The translations under genes and the position numbers were made by a program. From NCBI GenBank assembly GCA_944474755.1, contig OX104122.1:16254641-16318640 (forward strand): a stretch of DNA of 64,000 nt, read 5' to 3'. This DNA comes from Limnoperna fortunei. Taxonomy: Eukaryota > Mollusca > Bivalvia > Mytilida > Modiolidae. This document shows positions 47,876 through 57,275 of this stretch, one piece after another (position 1 is the first letter of the stretch; each line of letters opens with the position of its first letter). Below the pieces are notes generated by a model. It saw only the letters and a list, made by a program, of their open reading frames with translations, did not search any database and was not told where the DNA came from.

Positions 47876-48357
47876 CGATTGACTTGACTTGGGGGGGGTT
47901 TTTTACGTCCTACACCGATAACTTAATGCCCTTGGTCGGACGGCTTCCGATTGATGTTTGTTTGTTTAACGCCACTTTCAGCAATTTTTCAGCTATATCA
48001 TGGCGTCCAGTTTTTATTGGGGGAGGAAGCTGGAGTACCCGGAGAAAACCCCCGACCTGCGGTAGGAAAACTGGCAATCCTTGTCAATTAAGATTGGAGT
48101 CGAGTACACACTGTCTGCATTGAGAATCGAACCCGCAATCTCAGTGTTGACAGACCACGTGATCAATAGTAGATGAACTACCTTGACCACTCGGCCACCA
48201 AGGCCCCACAAAACTCCCGATTGACTTGGGAAGTTTTTTACGTCCTACACCGACAACTTAATGCCCTTGGTCGGACGGCTCCCGATTGACTGACTGACTT
48301 GGGGAGTTTTTTACGTCCTACACCGACAAATTAATGCCCTTGGTCGGACGGTCCTTA
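47876..48357 (+). repeat. three ~75-bp direct repeats, the first interrupted by a SINE
   Basis: The core acgtcctacaccgacaactt then aatgcccttggtcggacgg occurs at about 47906-47943, 48240-48278 and 48314-48352, each preceded by a cccgattgacttggg-type start. The SINE at 47955-48208 sits between copies 1 and 2. Confidence 0.8.
47955..48208 (-). mobile_element. tRNA-derived SINE, apparently full length
   Basis: Read on the minus strand, the head GGGGCCTTGGTGGCCGAGTGG-type start carries an RNA polymerase III A box TGGCCGAGTGG (48187-48197) and B box GGTTCGATTC (48124-48133), resembling a tRNA-Ser/Leu-type head. The body has the motif ggtcgggggttttctccggg and ggcgttaaac, ending in a short (aaac)n tail. 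CCGATTGA occurs on both sides (47947-47954 and 48217-48224), but the host repeat also supplies that word. A truncated relative lies at 55232-55357. Confidence 0.85.
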
Positions 48358-48789
48358 CGGACATGGATTTTTGGGGGATTTAATAATGTGGCTATTTTAG
48401 TATTATTTAATAATTTGAGTTTTGAGAGAAAGGAAAAAAAACATTATCATTTAATATAATTCACTTTTAAAGGTAAAGGTGGTAGGTGTACTTACCGGTA
48501 TTTATTTTACCTTATACGGAGCCAAATTTTTGTTTGATAATTTCTATTATTTATTTTCCTATCTATTATTATTATTTTTTAATTATTATTATTTTTGTTA
48601 TATTTCAATTACTTAATTTTTTTTATAATTTTATTTTATTTGTTTGGTTTTATTTTATTTTTCATTTATTTATTTATTTATTTATTGGTATTTATTTTAT
48701 TTTATTTATTTTTTTTTTGTTTTGTTTTGTTTTTTTTTTAATATATTTTGATATATACATATATACATTCATAAGCTTATCTAAGATGA

Positions 48790-50460
48790 ACTATGAAGGT
48801 TTGCATTTTATTCAGTTGGCAGATTGTGAAGATTTTGAACTTCGCATGTATTATGATGCCTCCGGTACATGACATGGAGGGTTTTAGCAGAGGTCGATAG
48901 TAGCGATGAGACAAATGGTTGCATGTTTGGCACTTGGGATCAAGAAGAGACTAAAAGATCAACATGGCGTGAACTTGAAACTGAAACTATTAATCGCATG
49001 ACAAAAATGTCTCCTTGTATACTGATTGTAAAAACGTTGATACTATTTTGACAAGATAGTAGTAAAAAGAAAGCCTGCAAGGTATTTACTTGCAAATTTT
49101 CGACATTTGCAAAGAAAATAATTGTTTGCTTGGTTGTAAATGGATACACAGTAACAAAAATGTCAAAGCAGATAAGGTAAGCAGTTTAAATGATTGCGAT
49201 AACTGGGGAATTCTATCTTGGGTATTTTGCATGCTGGAAATTATGTAGGGAAAATATATACATGCGATAGATTTGCACTTCAGGTATAGACGCATTCAAA
49301 TTTGATTGGTCGAGCGACAATAATTGGGTAGTACCGCCACCTTCTTTAGTTACCGATGTAAAAGCAAAAAAATTATCAAGGACAAAGCTACATGTACACT
49401 TAAAGTTCCTGTTTGGAAGTCAGCGCCTTATTGGGTATTGATAAATGACAAATTAAAACCTTACATTGTAGATAGAATGTATTTTAGCGGAATTAATTTT
49501 ACTCACAAAGGACGTGGTAGAAATGTCGTATTCGGGAAACGTGAACAAAAGATGAGTTTTCTTGCTGTAAGAATAGTATTCTTATAATTTTCACTGCAGA
49601 CAGTGACCGATGCCGTGGAGGCTTCAGGAGTACAATGCTGGACGTTCCTTCATTCACTTTCCCACAAGATGACTACATGTAGTTCCAGAAGTGACAATAC
49701 AAATCAAAACTTATTTTAATCATTTCAAAAGATGGGAGAATTTTATACAAGAAGATGGCTTTTCACCTTTACCTGCTCAACCTGTACATGTTGCATTATT
49801 CATTACTCATTTGCTAGATAAGGGTCTACATGTAATACTGTACAAGTAATTATATATAGTTTTAATGGGTACATCAATTGAACGGTAAGGCTAATCCCAC
49901 AAACAATTGTGATCTGTTAATTTTGTAAAATTGTGAAGATTTGTTAGTTATCAGGTATCCTGACAATAATTCTCATCAGCTCTACAGTATTTTTCAGATA
50001 TGATGAAATGATATGATAGTTCTTTATTATGCATAAATGTCAAGGTTTTCGATAATCATTTAGTTTTGTTCTTCAATATGTCAAAGATCGATCAATACAG
50101 AAATGGTAATGAGGTTGTCATTGCTAAAGTAAGAACGGTTGCTTGTCCAGTGAAGGTGTTTGCATTATCTGGAATATAGATTAAGATTCTGATTATTTTT
50201 TATTTAGCCCTTTATTTAGGTCCAAATACAAGAATAAGAAACTAAGTTACACGGCTGCTAGACAAAATATATTATCTAGATTAAATTGGCGAATAAAGGT
50301 CTGAATCTTGGTCAGCATTCCATGCGTGTCGGTTGTGTCACAGCAGTTGCTAATTCCAACATTAATGTCATGTGTTGGAAGAGACATGCCCGAATGAAGT
50401 CAGACAAAAGTAAGGGTGGTTATGTGGTTGCAAGTTACACAAAATTTAGATTTGTGATCT
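48790..50460 (+). pseudogene. DIRS/Ngaro-like tyrosine-recombinase retroelement remnant
   Basis: Pieces follow the order of a DIRS-type element. RNase H comes first: MYYDASGT (48849-48872), WRELETETI (48965-48995) and YTDCKN, holding the D, E and D positions. Next is the RT/RNase H tail: WVVPPPSLVTDV near 49325 and VPVWKSAPYW near 49410. The tyrosine-recombinase core-binding domain follows (LPAQPVHVALFITHLLDKG, about 49765-49820). Last is the catalytic end with YTAARQNI, HSMRVGCVTAVAN (H-x-x-R), KRHARMKSDKSKGGYV (second H and Tyr) at about 50250-50435. Stops and frame changes occur throughout (a TGA in the first RNase H motif, for example). The reverse transcriptase core is missing on the left and replaced by AT-rich simple sequence at 48540-48770. 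Non-functional; assignment rests on motif order. Confidence 0.75.
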
Positions 50461-51817
50461 TTGATTACAGTCCGGATCCCCTTATCTTTCAAGTCTATCT
50501 TGTTCGGCGGGCTGGTCGGCTAATCATATACCTTAATGCACATCGCAATGCTGGCAATCGTCGTCATACAAGATATGTGCTTAGGATGTGCATTAAGGTA
50601 CAAAGTATAGAGAATACAATAAAAGTGTGTTTATTCATTGCTATTAGCGATCAAATCACTTCAAGAAATCTTAAACCTACATCAGAGGCTAACAATTACT
50701 TTGGAAAGGTAATTGAAACCAGGACCCATGCTAATGGACTAAGCGATAACGTCCTATTTGCACTTTTGAATAACGTTCTTTTTGTTAAGAGATTCTGGTA
50801 TTTAGCTAGTCATGCAGGATCATGCCGAAACGTTAGTTTGTTGTAATTACCGTTAAATTTGGATAAATAAGTTCTATTTTATCGGGAAATAAAATATTTA
50901 TTATATGTCGTCTTTATTAAACTTAACGTCCATTGATAATAACAAAATGCATAAACATAAATGTCTGTGGGATTTTTGAAGAAAGCAGTAACATTTTAAT
51001 CTTAGATCTACTAAACAAAGTGTAAATGGATCACATTTAAACATACAGTGATTATTGTTCCATACCTTGTAACAAAATTCACTCAGTATTCAAAGAGATG
51101 AATAAAATAATTATTTACTCTAGTATTTCCCCATAATATATCTCACGTGACTGTCTCAAGGATGTTTTAAAATAATTATCTTGATTTAAGCCTATGGTAC
51201 AGACCTATGTTAACATTTTTTGAAACAATAAATTTCGTAATTCAAAGTGTTTCCTAATGCACGGATTATTAAAACTAGTATATGCACTAAATTGAACCAG
51301 GATTATTAGGTTTTATATACTTTCTGTACAATTAACCCATGTGTACTTCTTGTGGATGCGTCATCGGGACTTGGAAATTTATATTTTGTATTGTAAATTT
51401 AGGAAAACGCTGGAAATCCAAAAGTACAACTTGTTTCCTACATCAGCCAATTGCTGCTTTTAGTTGTCAGTTTCTGTCAATTTTAATTATGACCTAATTC
51501 TGCATAAAAAACTTCTGGCTGATATACAGATTCGGCGTGTCTAAGCATAGAGAGCGAACATTTTAAATCTATTCTAATGGTGTTTGTTTAATTTGTCGAT
51601 GTATATACATATTTTGTATAAATCCCGAATTATTTATTATTCTTGATTTTCCGACATTTTCTGAATTAATTGCTTATGGTTCATTATGTGAACATTAAAT
51701 TAAATGCACTATATAAACAGAAGCATTCAAAATTTGACAATAGACATAGGTAATATTATATTCAGTTTTGTTAATTATAATTATTTGCTAGTTTTGTATA
51801 AAACATTAGACGGAAAA
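50461..51817. other. unassigned region after the DIRS-like remnant
   Basis: A perfect 15-bp inverted repeat TACCTTAATGCACAT (50529-50543) / ATGTGCATTAAGGTA (50586-50600) lies within the continued reading frame, which shows no known domain past 50460. The rest is AT-rich, with no gene recognised. Confidence 0.5.
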
Positions 51818-52976
51818 TGTCCAGTATACTAGTGACGCCAGTTGTCCAGTATATTGGTGACGCCACTTGTGCAGTATATTGGTGACGCCACTTGTGCAGT
51901 ATATTGGTGACGCCACTTGTCCAGTATATTGGTGACGCCACTTGTGCAGTATATTGGTGACGCTATTTGTCCAGTATACTGGTGACACTACTTGTGCAGT
52001 ATATTGGTGACGCCACTTGTGCAGTATATTGGTGACGCCACTTGTGCAGTATATTGGTGACGCCACTTGTGCAGTATATTGGTGATGCCACTTGTCTAGT
52101 ATTTCCTTGAAGCCATCTATCCAGTATATTGGTGACGCCACTTGTCCAGTATATTGGTGACGCCACTTGTACAAAATTGGTGACGCCATTTGTCCAGTAT
52201 ACTGGTGACGCCACTTGTCCAGTATTTTGATTACGCCACTTGTCCAGTATATTGGTAACGCCACTTGTCCAGTATATTGGTGACGCCACTTGTACAGTAT
52301 ACTGGTGACGCCATTTGTCCAGTATACTGGTGACGCTACTTGGCCAGTATTTTGGTTACGCCACTTGTCCAATATATTGGTGATGCCACTTGTGCAGTAT
52401 ATTGGTGAAGCCATTTGTCCAGTATACTGGTGACACTACTTGTGCAGTATATTGGTGATGCCACTTGTCTAGTATATCCTTGAAGCCATTTAACCAGTAT
52501 ATTGGTGACGCCACTTGTACAAAATTGGTGACGCCATTTGTCCAGTATACTGGTGACGCCACTTGTCCAGTATTTTGATTACGCCACTTGTCCAGTATAT
52601 TGGTAACGCCACTTGTGCAGTATATTGGTGACGCCTCTTGTACAGTATACTGGTGACGCCATTTGTCCAGTATACTGGTGACGCTACTTGGCCAGTATTT
52701 TGGTTACGCCACTTGTGCAGTATATTGGTGACGCCACTTGTGCAGTATATTGGTGACGCCACTTGTGCAGTATATTGGTGGCCCCACTTGTCCAGTATAT
52801 TGGTGACGTCACTTGTCCAGTATATTGGTGACGCCACTTGTCCAGTATATTGGTGACGCCACTTGTTCAGTATATTGGTGACGCCACTTGTCCAGAAAAT
52901 TGGTGACGCCACTTGTCCAGTATATTGGTGACACCATTTGTCCACTATATTGGTGACGCCACTCGTCCAGTATTAT
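51818..52976. repeat. 25-bp minisatellite, left block (~46 units)
   Basis: The unit is cgccacttgtccagtatatt then ggtga. Some units carry ccagtatactgg, a perfect 12-bp palindrome. Twenty-five is not a multiple of three, so three units (75 bp) make a 25-residue repeat; the minus strand is stop-free in all three frames, which creates overlapping ORFs of up to 202 codons that are not genes. A block with tacaaaattggtgacg recurs at about 52171 and 52528. Confidence 0.95.
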
Positions 52977-53247
52977 AGATTATTTACGTTTTTTGAAACG
53001 AGATGCATTTTCTGTCCATATCTCATCGAAGGGCGACAGCCCTGAGGTGAGATGACGAGAAAATGCGTCGAGTTTCATAAAACGTAAATAATCTGTTTAT
53101 CGCTATTTTGTAACATTGTGACGTCACAGTGTTTACTTAACGACGTCTTGACAGCGAGCTGAGATGGGCCCATCTCAGACTAGTAGAGTGAGATGGAATA
53201 ATACAGCACACAAAGATCAAAGGAAAACAATGCAAAATAGCGATAAA
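52977..53247. mobile_element. palindromic insertion splitting the 25-bp array
   Basis: Two adjoining structures are present. A long imperfect palindrome has ends AGATTATTTACGTTTT (52977-52992) and AAAACGTAAATAATCT (53079-53094), with a centre AGGGC-gaca-GCCCT. A segment bounded by perfect 15-bp inverted repeats TTTATCGCTATTTTG (53096-53110) and CAAAATAGCGATAAA (53233-53247) follows. The latter contains a perfect 18-bp palindrome (53160-53177, TGAGATGGG/CCCATCTCA) and a TGACGTCA site near 53119. Non-coding, MITE-like. Confidence 0.8.
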
Positions 53248-53253
53248 TCGTTG

Positions 53254-54438
53254 AAACCACTTGTCAAGTATATTGGTGACGCCACTCGTCCAGTATATCG
53301 TTGAAGCCACTTGTCCAGTATATTGGCGACGCCACTTGTCTAGTATATCGTTGAAGCTACTTTACCAGTATATTGGTGACTATTGGTGACGCCACTCGTC
53401 AAGTATATAATTAAAGCCATCTGTTCAGTATATTGGTGACGCCATTTGTCCAGTACTAGTATATCCTTGAAGCCATTTGTCCTGTATCTTGGTGAATCCA
53501 CTTGTGCAGTATATTGGTGACGCCACTTGTGCAGTATATTTATGACGCCACTTGCCCAGTATATTGTTGAAGCCACTTATCCAGTATATTGGTGACACCA
53601 CTTGTCCAGTATATCGTTTAAGCCATTTGTCCAGTATATTGATGAAGCTACTTGTGCAGTATATTGGCGACGCCACATGTGCAGTATACTGGGGATGACA
53701 CTTGTCCAGTATGTCGTTGAAGCCACTTGTCCAGTATATTGGTGACGCCACTTATCCGGTATATTGGTGACGCCGTTTGTCCAGTTTATCGTCGAGGCCA
53801 CTTTCCCAGTACATTGTTGACTACATTTGTCCAGTATATCGTTGAAGCCATTTATCCAGTATATTGGTGACACCACTTGTCCAGTATATTGGTGATGCCA
53901 TTTGTCCAGTATTTTGGTGATCCCATTTGTTCAGTATTATGTCGGCGCCACTTGTCCAGTATATTGGTGACGTCACTTGTTCAGCATATTGGTGACGCCT
54001 TTTGTCCTGTATACTGGTGAAGCCACTTGTCCAGTATATTGGTGCTGACATTTGTCCAGTATTTTGGTGATGCTACTTGTCCAGTATTTTGTTGGCCCCA
54101 CTTGTCCAGTATATTAGTGACGCCAATTGTCCAGTATTTTTGGGACGCCACTTGTCCAGTATATTGATGATGCCATTTGTCCAGTTTTTTGGTGGCGTTA
54201 CGTGTCTAGTATATTGGTAGCGCCACTTGTCCAGTATATCGTTAAAGCCACTTGTCCAGTATACTTGTGACGCCACTTGTCCAGTATATCGTTGGAGCCA
54301 CTTGTCCAGTATACTGGTGACGCCACTTGTCCAGTATATTGTTGAAGCCACTTGTCCAGTATACTGGTGACGCCACTTGTCCAGTATATCGTTGAAGCCA
54401 CTTGTCCAGTATACTGGTGACGTCACTTGTCGAGTATA
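53254..54438. repeat. 25-bp minisatellite, right block (~47 units), more diverged
   Basis: Same unit as 51818-52976, with more ttgaagcc/tcgttgaagcc variants and an alternation of cgttgaagccacttgtccag and actggtgacgccacttgtcc near the right end (54230-54420), giving a ~50-bp dimer. Minus-strand ORFs here are by-products of the stop-free unit. Confidence 0.93.
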
Positions 54439-54923
54439 TTCGCGCCAAATTTAGGATTTTTTTCTGCTATATATTTGTGTCCAGTTTCTATAACAGGAGG
54501 AAGACTGTGTAAGTGGTGATTATGCTTGTAATTACAATGTAAAATAAAATTAAATCTTTCACTTACTGCCCCCCCCCCCTTATTGTCACTGTCGATCAGG
54601 AACCTATAAATCAGTTAGTAATACTAGTCACAGTTCTAGCTGTGAACGATTTAATTTTAATTAGATTGCGTAAATTGATTTTGGAGGCGAGCTTATTTAG
54701 TCAAGACTTGCTCAAAAGGAAAGCCCGTGTACTGAATATTGAATATAGGCTAATCAATGAGCTATTTGTGCATAAACAATGTACTAAATGTTACTGCACT
54801 TAGGTCGTTTATAATTCGTCAAAACTTTAAAATAATTTGTCGAAACGAAAAATAAATTCATCAGAATAAAATATAATTCGTTTAAACGAACAATGTCTTC
54901 CAAGCGATATGATTAATTCGTGT
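54439..54923. other. spacer between the 25-bp array and the Tc1 element
   Basis: Contains a C run (about 54570-54579) and AT-rich sequence with several aattcgt-like words. No gene is seen. Confidence 0.5.
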
Positions 54924-55201
54924 AATAAATATACGCCGGGAAAAAAGCACCCCCGAATATTTTCGTTTTTCGTTTATTGTAAATAAAGTTTAATTTTGAT
55001 GATTTTGGTCCGTATTAATTCTTTAATGTATAATTAAAAGGATGTGAGGGTTCAGTTGTGAAATTTTAATCAAGCGCGGTTTTCTGTCCACGTCAAGCGT
55101 CAAGCTTGCTCCATTCATCACTTCCAAAGTGAACTACTTTTCGTGCAACATATCGGTATTAAAATCCCGAATTTCTAATTGCCACATCATTTGAAGTAAG
55201 T

Positions 55202-56280
55202 ATGGCAAGGAGGCGAATATCAGAAGCATAGTCCTACCGCAGGTCGGGGGTTTTCTACGGGTACTCCGGCTTCCTCCCCCAATAAAAACTGGACGCCATG
55301 ATATAGCTGAAAAATTGCTGAAAGTGGCGTTAAACACCATCAAACAAACAAACAAACATCAGAAGCACAGAGATGACAAATCATCTGCATGCATTTCACT
55401 GGTGTTTCTTACAAGGCAATAGGACGTCAGCTTGGCTATCATTATACAGTCATTAGTCGTTTGGACAGAAAACTCGCTGTTACGCAAGATGTTGAAGACC
55501 GTTCCCGATCTGGTCGATCATCTGTGACAACCCAACGTTTGCAGCAAGCACATGTCTCTAGCAACAATGGTTACCTGGTCGTAATCTGTCAGCCAGAACA
55601 GTACGAAATCTTCTTAAAACCGCAGGATTAAGGTCAAGGAGAGTCCTTAAACGCCCAATGCTTGATGATCGCCATCGCAGGGACAGGTTGTCCTGTTGCA
55701 GTGCAAGACAAAATTGGAATCTTAGAACCTGGCGACGAATACACTGGTCAGATGAGAGCCAATTTTTACTCCTGTAACTGATGGGCGAACCCGTCTTTGG
55801 GGGCATCAAAAACACAGCTTACACGCACAGAAACATTGTTCCAACAGTGCCTTTTGGTAGTGCTCAGTTATGGTGTGGGGCTCACATGATTGCAAACTGG
55901 ATCTGAAACAATAATTGGCAACCTTAATGGCGAAAAGTTCACCCGGGACGTGCTAACACCTTTAGTTGTGCCTCATTTTGAAAACCACCCGTTAGAGTCA
56001 AGATCTGTTTTCATGGATGACAACGCTAGATCTCATCGTTCCAGGGCAGTGAAGGCATCTCGAGAACGAAGTTGTGACCACTCTTCCAAGGCCTCCAAGA
56101 AGTCCAGATCTCAACCGAACAGAGCATATATGGGATCAATTGGATAGGCGATTACAAGCTCTGGAATATCCTCCACGGAACTTTTAGAATCTCAATTACA
56201 CCGGGAATGGCGACACATAACGCTTTAACAAATAAGGCGCGTTACCGTCAGTAGGCGACTCAGGGTCGCAGCAGTCATTC
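55202..56280 (+). pseudogene. Tc1-family transposase, broken and split by a SINE
   Basis: The start ATGGCAAGGAGGCGAATA encodes MARRRISEA, then a 126-bp SINE piece interrupts. The sequence resumes with the paired-like DNA-binding region MHFTGVSYKAIGRQLGYHYT and SRSGRSSVTTQ. It continues in changing frames through WSDES (the first catalytic D), NIVPTVPFG, LNGEKFTRDVL, VPHFENHP and VFMDDNARSHRSRAV (the second D), plus the IEHIWD-like end. Multiple frameshifts and stops make it non-functional. A full Tc1 transposase is ~340 residues. Confidence 0.9.
55232..55357 (+). mobile_element. 5'-truncated SINE inside the Tc1 transposase
   Basis: This is the body and (aaac)n tail of the same SINE family as 47955-48208 (shared ggtcgggggttttct, ttcctcccccaataaaaact, ctgaaagtggcgttaaac), lacking the tRNA-like head. 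It is flanked by a 13-bp target duplication atcagaagcaYag (55219-55231 and 55358-55370) that differs at one base. This shows directly that the SINE landed in the transposon. Confidence 0.9.
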
Positions 56281-56605
56281 ATGTTAACGGTGGACGACAG
56301 TTAATGATTAATTTGGTGTTTATGATTGACCTTTTTAACTGTGATTGGGCAATTAAATAACAGTTTGGCGCTTTCATTGACTATACATTTTAAAGACTAC
56401 ATTAAAGAACAAAGACCGTCCATATTTTGATGAAAAATAAAATAATGAAATGAGTTTGTTTGTTAAAATAATGTTCATTGTGCCCAACAATGCATATTTT
56501 TGTTTGCTATACAAATTCAAAATGAATAGCAGGCCAATATTATTCCAAATATGTAAGATTAGAAAAAAACTAGGGTGCTTAACTTTTTCCAGGTGTATAT
56601 TTATT

Positions 56606-57118
56606 CACTTAACAAGATAATAATTTGTTTGAACGAAATTGAATAGGTTCAACATCTGTGACAACAAAACATTTCATTTCAACGAATTAGTATTAAATTT
56701 CAGCAAAATAATAATTGGTTGTTTAAGCGAAATATTAATTTTAAAAACAGTATATGCATACCAAACTTCCTTCGTATAAAATAAACTGTTCCTATTTAAA
56801 TTTATCTCAGATCTTTAAAACAAAAAATTGCGAGTTTTTAATATTAAAGTTGTAATATAACAGCAAATAGTACATTTTGATAAAAATATTTTTATTGTAC
56901 TTAGTGACTTCCATTTGGGAACGAACTGAGCATAAAGAAGATCTTTCATTAATGCGAATATGCATCCTGTTTTGTTTTTTGTTGGTCTCTATCGTAGCTA
57001 TTTATCTTATTAAATTTAAAAAGAAAGTAAATCTTTCAACAAATCCATAGATATCCGAACTGCGTATTTTAATTCTTCTCATTGGTTTATTCAGCACTAT
57101 GACGTCTGATATATCATG
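56606..57118. other. AT-rich region, no gene recognised
   Basis: Non-repetitive AT-rich DNA between the Tc1 element and the possible promoter at 57119. Nothing else can be supported. Confidence 0.45.
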
Positions 57119-57209
57119 CTATTTAAGAGGATGTTGAGACGTTCAAAATAAGTCTCGACGTGAGTTACTGTCTGGAGCAGAAATGCGATCTTTGAAGTTA
57201 TTGGTAAGT
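57119..57209 (+). promoter_or_regulatory. possible TATA box and short first coding exon
   Basis: CTATTTAAG (57119-57127) is TATA-like. About 60 bp on, ATG at 57183 opens seven codons (MRSLKLL, like the start of a signal peptide) that run into a consensus donor GTAAGT at 57204-57209. If real, this is the first exon of a small secreted-protein gene whose first intron holds the 61-bp array. The remaining exons are outside the window. Evidence is weak. Confidence 0.25.
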
Positions 57210-57275
57210 CTTTGTCTATGTTTATAGTGTTGATCTTTATGTGCATTTTTTAAAAGATGTTGTTCAAAAGAAATA

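Larger units (their letters stand above)
54924..56605 (+). mobile_element. Tc1-like DNA transposon, 1.68 kb, degenerate
   Basis: The left end is AATAAATATACGCCGGGAAA (54924 on). The right end, read inward from 56605, is AATAAATATACACCTGGAAA, followed on both sides by aagcaccc. The termini are inverted repeats of about 22-30 bp. The inside holds a broken Tc1 transposase (55202-56280) and a nested SINE fragment. Confidence 0.85.

Noticed and set aside
48124..48208. Stand-alone tRNA gene (A and B boxes present)
   Set aside because: The tRNA-like part is fused to a SINE body and (aaac)n tail also seen at 55232-55357, and the cloverleaf is incomplete.
51806..52414. 202-codon minus-strand ORF and overlapping relatives to 54448
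   Set aside because: The 25-bp unit is free of stops in all three minus frames, so long overlapping ORFs are expected without selection.
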